DNA of 35,353 nucleotides from Tannerellaceae bacterium. GTDB lineage: Bacteria; Bacteroidota; Bacteroidia; Bacteroidales; Tannerellaceae. A model generated the notes under the pieces. It saw only the letters and a list, made by a program, of their open reading frames with translations. It was not told where the DNA came from and made no database searches. Location: NCBI GenBank assembly GCA_021201295.1, contig JAJQFE010000034.1, positions 1 through 35,353 of the forward strand, given 5' to 3'. Shown piece after piece: positions 16,973 through 29,825 of the stretch (positions are counted from its first letter, which is position 1; each line of letters begins with the position of its first letter). The translations under genes and the position numbers were made by a program.

Positions 16973-19900
16973 TTATTTACTCCAGTTACGGGGTGCCGGA
17001 ATGCCCGGGAGTGCTTTCCGGTTGGGCAGATCTTTCATGACTTCTTCGATTGCCCGGTTGAGTTGTTCATCTTCTCCGTTCCACTCTTTAACCGGATCAT
17101 TATCTACGTGAATATCCGGAGCAACCCCATAATTTTCAATGATCCAGTCACCTGTTTTCGGATCATAACTGGTGAAGAAGGGAACCCGCATATCTGTTCC
17201 ATCGATAAACGGCAGAGAAGCACTGATACCCACTACCCCACCCCAGGTACGGGCACCGATCAGTTTTCCTAACCCTAACGCCCGGAATCCCCACGGGAAC
17301 AAGTCTCCGTCCGACGCTGAGTATTTATTGATCAAGGCCACTTTAGGCCCGACCTGGGTACCATTCGGAACCGTTCCGATCATAGTAGAACCTCTACGCA
17401 TGGTCAGGCGATACGGTTCACGGGCCAGCCGTTCTAAAATCATCGGAGAAACATTTCCTCCCCCGTTTGCCCGGTCATCAATGATGAGTCCTTCTTTATC
17501 TAACTGCGGATAGAAATAACGGGAAAATTCGTTCAGGCCGTCCACACCCATATCCGGAATATAAATATGGCCTACTCTGCCCTGGGTGGCTTCATCTACC
17601 TTCCGGATATTTTCCTGAATCCAGTTGTAGTGATACAAGGAATATTCTTCCGCTAACGGATTGATCACCACTTTCCGTCCACCCTGCAACTGGGGTTTAG
17701 TATTCAGAGTTATCTCCGTAGGTACATTCGCTTTACCGACCAGTAAGGCATACATATCTTTTACCGTATTCGTGGCTACTCCGTCAATAGCGACGATGAA
17801 CTCTCCTTCTTTAGCTTCAATACCCGGTTCTGTCAGGGGAGACCGCAGTTTTTCATTCCATGAAGCACCCGGCAGGATTTTTTCCAAACGGAAGAAACCA
17901 CTTTTATCACGGGATATCTCTGCTCCTAATAAACCTAAAGACACCCGTTTGGCCCGTTCCAGTTCTCCCGGATTGATATAGGCATGCCCGCAATTCAGTT
18001 CCCCGATCATTTCTCCTATAACGTAGTTCAGGTCCAACCTGTTTTTACATGCGGAAGCAGTACAGCATATTTTTCTTTCATGGCTTTCCAGTCTACGCCA
18101 TGCATATTTTTCAGATAAAATCCATCTCTCATGGCACGCCAGCCTTCCTCAAAGATCTGTGCCCATTCCTGGGGATAATCCGTGGTGATCTTCATATGGG
18201 AAGTATTGACAGTCTCTTTCAATTCAGTTTTAGCCGTAGGCAGGTTTACCACATATAGTTTCTTGTCTTTCTGATTCTGGAAAATCGCTTTCTTTCCATC
18301 CGCACTGACACTCATAACAGCACCTTCCACAATCTGTTCCTCTTTCTGTTTCTGCAGGTCATACATATAAGTGCCCCCACGACCAAAATAATAAACTGTC
18401 TTTCCGTCCGAATAGAAGTTAGAATAACGGGAACCGGGAACAGGTAATTTAATAATCCGTTCACTCAGGCCATCCGGATCTATGTTTACTACCGGTGCTA
18501 CCGTATCATTTTTATTTTCTTTTTTACTTCTCCGACTTTTGCATCTTTTTGCAGGAAGGGGGAAGGAGTATCTTTAGCCAGTAAAGCCAGATAAACCCCA
18601 TTCATATTACTATAGGTATGGTTCCATTCCAGGGTTCCATACGTCGGATTAAAATCACGGGCAGAAGTAAAAACCAGATATTTACCATCTGTGCTGAACA
18701 CAGGAGAAGAAGAAGAGTACCATTTATCCGTTACCGGATATTCTTTTTGGTCAGCTATATGATAAACAAATACCAGGCTATATTGATTTTCGGCCATACC
18801 TGTATAAGCCAGCCATTTACTATCGGGAGAAAAAGCTACGTTCCGGACTTCACCCGTAGGATCCTGTTTGACTAAAGAGATTTTACGGGTAGCTATATCT
18901 ACTAACTGAATCCGGTTTTTCCGGTCGGTATATACTATTTTTTTTGCATCCGGACTCCAGCTAAAGGTACGGATATAGGTATCATTATCTTTGGTGAGCT
19001 GAACAGGTTCTCCTCCGTCCGCTTCCTGCAGATAAAGTTCTGTCTCTCCGGTAGCATCGGAAATATAGGCAATATATTTACCATCCGGGGACCACTGTGC
19101 ATCCCGTTCATGGGCTCCCGTAGAACGGGTCATATTTTTAGTGACCCCTTTTTCCACCGGGATATTAAATACTTCCCCACGGGTCGTAACAGCCAGACGC
19201 TCTCCTGCCGGCGACATACTGATAGAAGTAATATATTTTTCTCCTTCTTTGATTTCACTACGGGCATAAATATGGTCTGAAGAAAGCAAAATCCGGACCT
19301 TTTCCGGCTGTTTGGCCGCAGCATCTATTTTATAGATATATCCCCCTTTTTCAAATACGATCAGATTTCCATTCGCACTGGGAAACTTCACATCATAATC
19401 CGTAAAGTTAGTAACCTTACTGGTTTCTTTTGTTTTTATATTATATGCAAAGATATTCATAGTACGGTCACGGTCGGAAAGATAAAAAATTTCGTCACCG
19501 ATCCACATAGGAATAATATCCTGTGCTTCATGGTTGGAGATATTTTCTACAGATCCTTTTTCCGGATCATAGATCCAGATATCATCTGCCATTCCTCCTT
19601 TATAGTATTTCCAGGTACGGAACTCACGCATGACCCGGTTATAAGCCAGTTTCCTGCCATCCGGCGAATAACTGCAAAATCCTCCTTCCGGCAAAGGAAT
19701 AACTTCTGAAAGTCCTCCTTCTTTATCAGCCAGATACAGCTTACCATCAAAACTGCTACTGATCCGGTTCCGGTAGACGATCTTATTTCCATCCGGTGTC
19801 CAGGTCATCACAATATTATTAGGTCCCATCCGGTCACCCAGATCATCCCGCCCGTTAGTAGGAGTATAAGTCAACCGTAATGGTTCTCCACCGGAAGATG

Positions 19901-20180
19901 GGATTGTAAACACTTCTGTATTTCCATCATATTGTCCAGTAAAAGCAATGGTTTGTCCATCCGGTGAGAACCGGGGGAACATTTCATAACCCACATGTGA
20001 AGTCAGCCGTTGAGCTTCCCCACCGGAAACAGAAACTTTATACAGATCCCCTGCATAAGAAAAAACGATCTCTTTGCCATTAGTAGTCGGAAAACGAAGC
20101 AACCGTGCTTCATCAGATGCCTGTAAAGTAAAAGATGCACCTATACAAATTAGTAAAGCCAGCATTAATGTTTTATTCAT
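16973..20180 (-). pseudogene. Tricorn-like S41 protease, two frameshifts
   Basis: About 1070 residues when repaired, normal for bacterial tricorn homologues, which degrade peptides. A signal peptide (MNKTLMLALLICIGASFTLQA) makes it periplasmic. A seven-bladed and then a six-bladed PD40 propeller follow, with repeated units such as SPDGQTIAFTGQYDGN. Then come the C1 helical region (LNYVIGEMIGELNCGHAYI), a PDZ-like part (GEFIVAIDGVATNTVKDMYALLVG) and the S41 peptidase, whose YSASDGDLFPWGFRALG holds the nucleophile Ser. Lesions: one A lost in the coding-strand run at 18520-18525 (restores VKKENKNDTVAPVVNID) and one at 18042-18046 (restores HVKNRLDLNYVIG). No stop substitutions. Both indels are in A runs, so assembly error must be excluded. 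Confidence 0.85.
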
Positions 20181-20202
20181 AACTGATAGTATTTAATTCC
20201 GG

Positions 20203-20210
20203 CAAATGTA
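20203..20210 (-). promoter_or_regulatory. Possible -7 box of the tricorn-like gene
   Basis: TACATTTG on the minus strand, a full TAnnTTTG match about 22 bp before the ATG. No clear -33 box. Confidence 0.45.
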
Positions 20211-20294
20211 AAAAATATCTGTTTTTATATCCTTCCTCCCAGGTAACTAAATAAAATAAAACTAAATTTATTGGACAATTTATCAAAGAAACCG

Positions 20295-23200
20295 TCATTT
20301 TAGTGTCAAATTATTATTTTTAGCAAATTGAGAAGGTGTCATATTAAACTGCCGGGAGAATGCTCTGCTAAAATAAGACTGGGAACTAAATCCGACGGCT
20401 TCTGAGATTTCATAGATCCGCATATGTCCCTGCAGGATAAGTTCCGCGGCTTTTTTCAGACGGCTGATAGTAATTAATTCATTGGGTGTAAGATCTGAAA
20501 TCGCTTTGATCTTCCGGTATAAAGTCGGACGGCTCAGATGCATAAACCCGGCAATCTGATCCACATCCAGATCCACATCGGCAATATGATTATCAATAAT
20601 ATCATGGAGTTTCTCTAAAAATTTTCATCCGCCTTAGTGTAAGCCATCGATTTCATATGAGCAACCGGAGATTTAAAATAATAATTCCGCATTTTTAGCC
20701 GGTTATTCAACAGGTTGGTGATTTGTGCTACCAGAATTTCCATGGAGAACGGCTTGGTTATATAAGCATCTACACTGGATTCCAGTCCTTCCAACCGGGA
20801 TTGGAGTGTATTTTTAGCTGTCAGCAGAATAATAGGAATATGGCTGTACTCCAGATTATTCTTTATGGTTTTAAGCAGGGAGAAACCATCCATCACCGGC
20901 ATCATCACATCACTGATAAGCAGTTGTATGCTTTCCTGCTTGACTATTTCCAGTCCTTCCACACCATTCCGGGCTGTCAGCACATTATATAATTGATTGA
21001 TCTCTTCTCCAACAAAATTTTTCATTTCCTCATGGTCCTCTACAATCAGAATAGTAGGACGAGCCGGGTCATATGCGTAATTTTGTTCAGGTAAAACCGG
21101 CAACTTTTCTTCTGTTTCCCATTTAATAGAATTGGGCTGGTTGATCGGTAAAGATAATCTGAACCGGATCATATCCCTGTCTGAATTTTCCATGAATAGG
21201 GTTCCCCGGTGCATTTCTGCCATAGAACGGGCTAATGGTAACCCTAATCCTGTCCCGGAAGTATGTTGAGCGCTTTCTCCTCTGAAAAACAGTTCGAATA
21301 TCCGTTCTTTTAATTCCTCCGGAATCTCCTCACCATCGTTGATCACATCAATGACAAAAAGATCTTCTACTGTTAAAAAAGAGATCTCCACACAGATCTT
21401 TGTCCGGGCATATTTAATGGCATTCAATAATAAATTACTGAGTATCTTTGTAAAAGCTTCCTGATCAATAAAAGCCTGGAGTTGCGTAACAGTGGTCTGA
21501 ATATTAAATAATAACCCTCTTTCCTCTGCAGCATCTTTAAACCGGATACAAATATTTTCAATAGTCGTCAGAATATCCGTTTTGACAAAATTCAGGCTAA
21601 AACCTTCTATTTCAGTTTTCCGGAAATCTAATAGCTGATTGACCAAGGCCAGCAGGCGATCCGCATTTTTATTGACAGTATCTAAGGAACGACGGATATC
21701 CTGTGTCAATTCCCTGTGCAGTAAGACTTTTTCCAAAGGACTTTTTATTAAAGTCAGAGGGGTTCGTATCTCATGAGCAATATTAATGAAAAATTTAATT
21801 TTTGCCTGATACAGCTCTTTTTCTTTCTTGTCTTCAAAAAGTCGTAAAGTCTGTTCCACGCTTTTCTGATCATGCTTTTTTAACCCATACAGAGAACAGA
21901 TACAGAACATAACAAAGAGAACAAAATAAAAGATTTTCATCCAGGCTGACCACCACCAGGGAGGCAAAACAGAGATCTGTAAGCTGGTGAAATAATCATT
22001 CCACACTCCAGAAGCATTGGAGGCCTTTACCTTAAACAGATAATTTCCGGAAGGTAATTTAGAATAATAGGCAGACCGGCTCTCTTCAGCAGAAGTCCAT
22101 GTATTATCTAAGCCTTCCATACAATATGCATATCGGATTGCATCCGGTGCTATATATCCCAAAGTAGAAAAATCAAACCGGAGGGTACTGTATCTGCCAC
22201 TTTTTAATTCTACTTTTTTAGTTCGGTTTCCGGGGCCAGCAGGTCTCCGGTCCTCATATTCCTGAGTATCTACCCGGATATGCGTAATAAAAACCTCCGG
22301 TTCCTGGTCAATAGTCTTAATCTCTTCCGGTAGAAACCGGATCATGCCCCGGATCATGCCGAAATACATTTTACCTTCCTCATCTTTCCAGGCTGAATTA
22401 TAATTGAACTGATCAGTGATCAATCCATGATCTACCGTATAAGTAAAGATTTCTTCCGTACCCGGATGGAGACAAACCAAGCCATTGGAAGTACTGATCC
22501 ATAAGTTTCCAGTCTTATCTTCCAATATACGGAAAGTAGTATTTTCCGGCATCCCGTTTTTGATCGTGTACCGTGTGATCACTCCGGTCCGGCGATCATA
22601 TTTTTTCACTCCTTCCAATGTCGCAAACCAGAGATTCAGCTCTTTATCCTCATAAATATCATTCACCGTGTTGGCACTACTCGTATAGATCATATCCTGT
22701 TGGAAATAGTGTCCCTCTTTCGATACCGGATCATAATAATAAACACCCCCATTGACCATACCCGCCCAGATTACACCGGCATGATCCTCAAACAAAGTCT
22801 GTACCTTATATTGTGCAGGAAACCAGGATAAAAAAGAGAACCGGTCTTCATCCGGTCGATACAGGTAAACCCCTTTTTCTGTTCCGGCCAGCAATTGGCC
22901 ATTCCGAAGTTTTTTCATCACTACTACCACGTAACTACTTTCATTATCCGGAATCCCTCCGACCACATATCTGTTCAAAACCCTACCTGTCGGAATATGT
23001 AACAGGTCTATCCCATTGGAAAGCGTTCCGATCCAGAGCCGGTCACCATCCGGAACCAGTCTATGGATATTATTTTGTGACAGACCATCCGGCAGGCTTC
23101 GGATATGATAATTCCGGAATTCCCCCGTGAGTAGGTCCATCCGGTTTAACCCGGAATCCTCTGTAGCCACCCATAGATATCCGTTTTCATCCGTACAGAT

Positions 23201-24262
23201 ATCATGCACAATATCTCCTCTCAGTGTATTCATTCCGGCAATCGAATAATATGGAGTAAATAGTTACAACGGAGAATAATAATTAACCCCTCCGGAATAG
23301 GTTCCGATCCAGACACCTCCTTCCCGGTCCAGGCAAAAAGCATGCAGAGAATTAGAAGAAAGGGAATAAGGATCATATTTACGCTTTGTCATATGAGTAT
23401 AGTGCGCCGTTTCCAAATTATATCTATACAGACCCGATTCTGTGGCTACCCACATTTCCGTATCGGCCACCTGAATAAAATCTTTTACCATTATCTCAGC
23501 ATATTCAGGATCATACCGGAGCAGATCCGTATAGTCTCCTTTCCGGATATCAAAAATTTTTATTCCATGTGTCAGCGTTCCAATCCACACTTTTTCTCCC
23601 TGTTTATCCGGATAAGCCGTAAGAATTACCCTGGAATTTATATGCATGGAATGTTCAAAAAGATCAAACTTCCGGAATCCACCTTTTTCTACATCCATCA
23701 AATATAATCTACCTGCGGAAGTGGTTAGCCAGTACTGGCCGGTAAATGAAATACAAAAAGAAGTCAGCGTACTATCATCCGGGTTCGCATATATTTTATG
23801 TACCTACAATTCTTCATCATACCGAACCAGCTTATCATCCAACAAAAACCAGAGATCACCCTCCGGACTAAAATAAAGTTCCCGGGCAGCTCGTCCTTCT
23901 GTAAAAGGAATTAACTGAAAAGATTCTTCTTTTTCTTTATACAGGTAGACACCCATCTGAGTTCCGATCCATAACTGTCCGGAGCTATCCAGCGTCATCG
24001 CCAATATCCAGTTACTACCGATGGACCCCGGCTGGTCAGCATCATTCCGAAAAATCCGGAACGAATAGTCGTCAAAGCGGTTTAAGCCGTCCCGGGTACC
24101 AAACCACATAAAACCATAGGAACCCTGCAGGCAACAGGTAATATTGTTATTGCTTAATCCATCTCTCATCTGGTATTGCCGGAAAGAACCGGAGCCGGCT
24201 TTCAGACCAGAAAAAGAAATAGAAAACAGAAAAAGTATGCCGTACAGAAGAAGATATCTCAT
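20295..24262 (-). pseudogene. Hybrid two-component regulator (HTCS), three lesions
   Basis: About 1320 residues when repaired. These single-chain sensors sit in the inner membrane, bind a glycan fragment in the periplasm and switch on a nearby utilisation locus. Order: signal peptide MRYLLLYGILFLFSISFSG; periplasmic Reg_prop beta-propellers beginning YQMRDGLSNNNITC; a Y_Y_Y domain; a membrane helix (WMKIFYFVLFVMFCICSLYGL); HisKA with HEIRTPLTLIKSPLEKV; HATPase ending GTGLGLPLARSMAEMHRG; a receiver with ILIVEDHEEM, LLISDVMMPVMDG and LLTAK; and an AraC-type HTH (DVDQIAGFMHLSRPTLYRKIK). Lesions: TAG at 23804-23806 (EEL-stop-VHKIY) and TAA at 23264-23266 (YYSPL-stop-LFTPYY), both former Gln; and one T missing near 20617-20625, which separates the receiver from the DNA-binding domain. 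It lies head to head with the locus at 24495, its likely target. Confidence 0.9.
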
Positions 24263-24494
24263 ACAAGTATTTTTTGATAACAAGTTAGAATTTGCCGGCC
24301 TTTTTTATTGAAAAATTGTCTCATCATTTGTTCAAATCATATCAAATTCCGTACGTTTTCATCCCTGTTTATGAAAGTAAGGACAGATTGATAAAATATG
24401 AAAAAACTTCGATATAATAATAGCACAAACCTCTTTAGTTCTCCCTGTATCTTCGTTCCTACTTTTTTATAATAAGCTAATACATAACTATACC

Positions 24495-25259
24495 ATGAAA
24501 AAAAATGTAATCCTTTTCAGTTTTTTATGTAGTTCGATAGTTTTATATGCTCAGAACGAACCACCCGCTAACCAGCAACGGCCCGTACAACGATGGGATC
24601 CCAAAAGTACGGAATGGCATTATCCGGTACCTCCTCAGGTCACTCCCGGCACAGGAAACCAGGCTCCCTCCGATGCCATCATCCTGTTTAACGGAAATGA
24701 TCTTTCCCTATGGGAAACTCCCCAAGGGGAATCAGCCCCCTGGACCGTAAAAAACGGTGAATTGATCGTCAAACCTGGTACCGGTACGATACAGACCAAA
24801 GAGTATTTCGGAGATTGCCAGTTACGCATTGAATTTAAATCTCCCCGGCCGGAAAACTATAACGGACAGGACCGTGGTAATAGCGGCATTTTCCTGCAAA
24901 ACAGATATGAAATACAGGTACTGGACGGAGACAATAATCCAACCTATGTCAATGAAATGGTAGGAAGTGTCTATAAACAGCAGGCACCTTTAGCCAATGC
25001 CTATACTAAAAACGGAGAATGGCAGGTGTATGATATCTATTGGAGAGGTCCCCGCTTCGGAACGAATGATGAACTGGAGTCGCCAGCCATCGTTACAGTG
25101 GTTCTCAACGGGATCGTGGTCCAGAATAATTATGTATTAAAAGGAACGACGCCCTACATAGGCTTACCTAAATATACGGCACACGGACGTTTACCACTCT
25201 CCCTCCAGGATCACGGGATGGAAGTCGCTTTCCGGAATATCTGGATCCGTAACTTATAA
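24495..25259 (+). CDS. DUF1080 / 3-keto-disaccharide hydrolase-like protein
   Basis: 254 residues with signal peptide MKKNVILFSFLCSSIVLYAQ and a concanavalin-like beta-sandwich. Landmarks are DAIILFNGNDLSLWETPQGESAPWTVKNGELIVKPGTG at the start, FGDCQLRIEFKSPRP, NSGIFLQNRYEIQVLDG and HGMEVAFRNIWIRNL at the end, all typical of PF06439. Members of this family cleave 3-keto-glycosides made by Gfo/Idh/MocA oxidoreductases, and such an oxidoreductase is encoded 42 bp downstream. First gene of the locus, intact, probably periplasmic or outer-membrane associated. No strong promoter is visible; TACTTTTT at about 24461 is the best candidate. Substrate unknown. Confidence 0.88.
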   Translation: MKKNVILFSFLCSSIVLYAQNEPPANQQRPVQRWDPKSTEWHYPVPPQVTPGTGNQAPSDAIILFNGNDLSLWETPQGESAPWTVKNGELIVKPGTGTIQTKEYFGDCQLRIEFKSPRPENYNGQDRGNSGIFLQNRYEIQVLDGDNNPTYVNEMVGSVYKQQAPLANAYTKNGEWQVYDIYWRGPRFGTNDELESPAIVTVVLNGIVVQNNYVLKGTTPYIGLPKYTAHGRLPLSLQDHGMEVAFRNIWIRNL

Positions 25260-25301
25260 AATTCAACCTTCTGTTTTATCTAATCTAATACCTATAAGTA
25301 T

Positions 25302-26636
25302 ATGACAACAAGAAGAAACTTTTTAAAAAGCTCCGGTTTGTTAGCCGCCGGATTAGGGATATCTCCCCTGCTTTCCTCTGAAACCCTCCACTCCATGAAA
25401 CAAAGTGCTCCCAGTGACCGTGTCCATATCGGAGTGATCGGAGTCGGCATGGAATGTGCGGATATGGCCGGTATGCTGGCCAATAGCTGGGTACATTGTG
25501 TAGCCATGTGTGACGTAGACAAAGAAAGACTGAAATCCCAGGCTGCCGATTTTAAAAAGAGGTTCCCGGAAAATGCAGCGAATATTAAATTATACGGTGA
25601 TTTCCGGAAACTCCTGGAAGATAAGGATATCGATGGGGTTATCATCGCGACCCCGGATCACTGGCATACCTATATATTCGGTGAGGCACTGAAAGCAGGC
25701 AAAGCCATCTATGTAGAAAAGCCGGTTGCCAATTCAATCACAGAATGTAATGCGATGATGGATCTGCAACAAAAGTATAAAGGCATAGTCACTACCGGAT
25801 TATGGCAAACCAGCCAGCGGTATTTCAAAGCCGCTAATGAAATATTAAAAACAGGAGTTTTAGGGGATGTTTACAAAGTACAGATCTTTCTGTGCCAGTC
25901 CACCAATCTCCGTCCGCCTGTAGAAGACAGTACTATTCCCTCTTCTTTAGACTATAACATGTGGCTGGGTCCGGCCCCGCAACGACCTTACAACTATGGA
26001 CGCGCACGCGGATGGCGGGGCTTCTGGGACTATGGTGGTGGACAACAGACAGACTGGGGGGTACATTGGATCGACTCAGCCTTCGACGGATTAAAAGCAT
26101 TAGGCATAAACGACCGTACCTATCCGTTATCCGTATTCTCAACGGCCTACAAAGACCGCACTTCATTCAATGAAACCCCCAGCTGTCAGACCACCATTTT
26201 CCAGTATGAAAACTTTCATATCGAATGGGCGCAACAAGTAGCCCACCTGTATAACCGGGACCAGGGAGTAGTATGGATCGGAAGCAATGCAACGCTGGTT
26301 TGTAACCGGGAAGGATATGAACTAATACCGGTAAAAAACAGAGAAGGAGTCGAACTTACCCACCGGGCACAGTTGGTAGGACCGTTTGAAGACGGCGGTA
26401 TACGGGATCATGCAACCAATTGGGGAGAATGCATCCAGAATATATCCCCCCAAACCAACAGTCCGATCGAAAAGGGAGCTTTTGCCACCATATTAGCACA
26501 TATGGCCAACATCTCCTATCTGACTAACACCCAGGTAGTATATGATTCCAAAGCCAGAAAATTTATAAATAACCCAAAAGCAGACGCCTATCTGAAACCA
26601 CTATACCACAACGGCTGGGAATTTCCCGGAATCTGA
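25302..26636 (+). CDS. Gfo/Idh/MocA oxidoreductase with Tat signal
   Basis: 444 residues. The N-terminus MTTRRNFLKSSGLLAAGLG is a twin-arginine signal, so the enzyme is probably exported folded with its NAD(P) bound. The Rossmann part starts VHIGVIGVGMECADMAG (dinucleotide loop) and continues to VIIATPDHWHTYI and IYVEKPVANSITECNAM, with the EKP lysine. The C-terminal part contains WRGFWDYGGGQQTDWGVHWID, a marker of the secreted branch. Such enzymes oxidise a sugar hydroxyl, often C3, and may return the hydride after the partner hydrolase acts. It lies between the DUF1080 gene and SusC and is almost certainly in one operon with the former. Intact. Confidence 0.9.
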   Translation: MTTRRNFLKSSGLLAAGLGISPLLSSETLHSMKQSAPSDRVHIGVIGVGMECADMAGMLANSWVHCVAMCDVDKERLKSQAADFKKRFPENAANIKLYGDFRKLLEDKDIDGVIIATPDHWHTYIFGEALKAGKAIYVEKPVANSITECNAMMDLQQKYKGIVTTGLWQTSQRYFKAANEILKTGVLGDVYKVQIFLCQSTNLRPPVEDSTIPSSLDYNMWLGPAPQRPYNYGRARGWRGFWDYGGGQQTDWGVHWIDSAFDGLKALGINDRTYPLSVFSTAYKDRTSFNETPSCQTTIFQYENFHIEWAQQVAHLYNRDQGVVWIGSNATLVCNREGYELIPVKNREGVELTHRAQLVGPFEDGGIRDHATNWGECIQNISPQTNSPIEKGAFATILAHMANISYLTNTQVVYDSKARKFINNPKADAYLKPLYHNGWEFPGI

Positions 26637-26639
26637 TAA

Positions 26640-26790
26640 GAAAGACAGGAGTTAAAGGAGCCAGCAGTTGCTTTGCTCCTTAGAAGTTAAGGAGTTAAGT
26701 AGCAGGCAAAAAAATATAATAAGTTTCTGTCTACCTGACTCCTCGGACTCCTTAATTCCTTTGACTCCTTTCCCCATCTCCTTATTGTTA
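26640..26790. repeat. Intergenic palindromic repeat before susC
   Basis: Contains AGGAGTTAAAGGAG near 26648 and CTCCTTAATTCCTTTGACTCC-type sequence near 26748-26772, which form a long imperfect inverted pair. TTAAGGAGT also occurs in the left half and pairs with ACTCCTTAA in the right half. It shares words with the repeat at 16802-16945. An ORF could be extended upstream through it, but the signal peptide of SusC starts downstream. Confidence 0.55.
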
Positions 26791-26808
26791 ACTTTAATTA
26801 TAATCATT

Positions 26809-29802
26809 ATGAAGCAGTATGTAAACGACCCGCTGTCCAGTCAAAACCCAACCGGCAGCATTGTACGCAAGATGACGAGTATACTCCTCTTCTTATGTTT
26901 TACCCTCCCACTTCTTGCACAGGATAGCCTGATCCGGGGAAATGTCTCTGATGCTGAATATAAAGAACCCATTATCGGAGCTAATGTAGTGGTAAAAGGA
27001 AGCACTATCGGAGCAGCCACCGATATGGAGGGTAATTTTGAATTGAATATCCCTTTAAACAGTGTGTTAGTGATCAGTTATATCGGTTACACAGACAAAG
27101 AGATAACCGTTACCAACAACTCCCCCTTATCCATTCTGTTAAAAGACGACGCTTTTTTGTTAGGAGAAGTAATCGCCATTGGGTATGGTTTCCAGAAAAA
27201 GAAAGAATTAACCGGATCAGTGGCCGGATTAAAAGAAGGGGATCTGATCAAAGGAGTACAAACTAATCCTATGGGAATGCTCCAGGGAAAAGTAGCCGGC
27301 CTGAATGTCTCCAAACCAAACGGGGAAGACCCGAATTCCGACTACAAATTCCAGTTGCGGGGAGCGTCTTCCCTAACCGGAAATACGTCTCCCCTCATCA
27401 TTATTGACGGGATTCCACAGGGAGACCTTTCAGCGATTTCCCAGGATGATATTGAAAGTATAGACATTCTTAAAGACGGTTCGGCCGCTGCTATCTATGG
27501 GACACGCGGGACTAATGGGGTAATTCTGGTCACAACCAAACGGAGAAGTGCCGGCAAAACAACTGTTTCTTATAGCGGCTATGCTTCCATCGCCACAATT
27601 GCCAATCAACTGGATCTGATGAACCGGGAACAATTTCTGGCCAATGGAGGAACAGACAGAGGATATGATACGGACTGAATGAAAGAAATTACACGCACCC
27701 CCTTTATCCATTCACATAATCTATCCCTGACCGGAGGAACCAGTGAATTCAACTACCGGGCTTCCCTTTCCTATAAAGACAATCCGGGATTAGCGATTAA
27801 TTCGGGTTATAATGAATTAATTGCACGTTTTGTGGCAAATCAGAGTTTGTTCAATAATAAAATACAAATTGCCTATGATGCCACCTATCGCCGCTTCAAC
27901 CAGGAAAACGTAAAAGACAGTGACAATGATTATAATGCTTATTCCGCATTCAAACATGCACAACATTATAATCCCACAGCTCCGGTCTATGATCCTGCAA
28001 ATACCACGTCCGGTGGATACTACGCATTGGATATTCAGAACTATGAGAATCCGGTTGCTTACATGAAACAACGTACCAAAGAGACAAAAGGAGGTCTGTT
28101 CCAGGGTTCGGCACGAATCAGCTGGTTCATTCTTGAAGGATTACGGGCACAATTGTTCGGATCGGTCAATTATATGGATAAAAACCTGGGACAATATCAA
28201 TCCCGGTAAATATTTAATACCTCTAATTACGGATATACCAAACGACGCTATGATAACCGCCGGAATGAAACCATCGAAGCGACCGTTGATTATGTAAAAG
28301 GTTTTGGTAAACATAACCTGGTTGTCTTAGGAGGGTATGCCTACGAACACAACTTCAAAGAACATTTTCAGATGTATAATACCAATTTTGATTCGGATGT
28401 ATTCTCCTATTACAACATCGGAGCCGGTTCCAATCTCCTGAATGATCCGAAACAGGATATGATGGGAAGTGATATTTCACAGGATAACCTGGTCTCTTTC
28501 TTTGGCCGTGTGAATTACAATTACGACGAACGGTATTTACTATCTGCTTCTATCTGCCATGAAGGTTCTACCCGGTTAGGAGTTAACCATAAGTGGGGAA
28601 CCTTCCCGGCAGTCAGTGCCGGCTGGCGTCTTAGCAATGAGGGATTCATGCAGGACATACCACATATCGATGAATTAAAGATCCGCCTGGGATATGGGGT
28701 AACAGGTAATATGCCGGAAGAAAGCTACAAATCCCTCTCCATAATGGGTGTGGTAGGCCGCTATTATGACCATTCCTCGGGGACCTGGATCAATGCGTAC
28801 GGACCGACACAAAACCTGAATGAAGATATCAAATGGGAAAAGAAAGGAGAATGGAATGTAGGTGTGGATTATGTCGGTCTGAATAACCGCCTTTCCATTA
28901 CCGTAGATATGTACAAAAGAAAAGTAACCGACCTGTTATATACCTACAAAGTACCTACTCCACCATACCAATATAAAGAAATGCTGGCCAATGTAGGCGA
29001 CGCAACCAGCAAAGGACTGGAATTTACCATTTCCGGAACACCGGTCCGGAACCGGACATTTTCCTGGACCAGCTCCGTGAACTTCTCCTTCAATACCAGC
29101 CGTATTGATAAGTTCAGTAATGAACATTTCCAGACAGACTGGATTGAAAAAGGTTATCTGTCAGACGGTGACTTAGGAGGAATGAACAGTACCCCGCTGA
29201 TCCGGTTGGTACCCGGTGGAAAAGTGGGAGATTTCTATCTGCCTGTATTTGAAGGATTCAATGAAGATGGTACCTGGAAATTTAAAGATGTAAACGGAGA
29301 CGATAAATTCACGTACGATGAAGACCGTGAGATTGTAGGAAACGCCCAACCGGATTTTATTGCAGGCTGGACCAATGAATTCAGTTATAAGAATTTTGAT
29401 CTCTCCTTCTCCTTACGCGCAGTCGTAGGAAATGATGTCTACAACGTCGGACGAATGGCCCTGGAAAACCGTTCAGTGGCCGGTACGGGAAAAAATATGC
29501 TGGCATCTGTGGCCAATTCTCCACTGAATGACGCAGCCCAGGCATCTGATTATTATCTAGAAAACGGTTCATTCCTGAAATTGGATAACATCACCTTAGG
29601 ATATAATTTTCCCGTAAAAGATATTCAATATATTTCCAATCTACGGCTTTATTTCACCGGACAGAATCTCTTCACAATCACCAAATATAAAGGTATTGAT
29701 CCGGAAGTAGATATGGTAGGAATTGACAATATGGGGATCGAAAGAACACGTTATTATCCTGCAATCCGCGCATTTGTGTTAGGTTTAAATATTACATTCT
29801 GA
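26809..29802 (+). pseudogene. susC: SusC-like TonB-dependent transporter, two stops
   Basis: About 997 codons in one frame. Chosen start: ATG at 26809 or at 26872; the latter directly opens the signal MTSILLFLCFTLPLLAQ. A carboxypeptidase-D-like domain follows (GNVSDAEYKEPIIGANVVVKG), then the plug (EVIAIGYGFQKKKELTGSVA to GAAAIYGTRGTNGVILVTTKR-like text) and a 22-strand barrel ending YYPAIRAFVLGLNITF. TGA at 27676-27678 falls where the family has Trp (TD-W-MKEITRTPF). TAA at 28207-28209 follows YQSR, before IFNTSNYGYTKR, and is readable as former Gln or Lys. The pair SusC/SusD imports the glycan across the outer membrane. With two stops the barrel cannot be made unless these are artefacts. 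Confidence 0.92.
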
Positions 29803-29825
29803 TCCACTATTTAACAATTATAATC

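Noticed and set aside
26668-26808. Upstream extension of SusC as coding
   Set aside because: The extension runs through the palindromic intergenic repeat and has no signal peptide; the signal lies after 26809.
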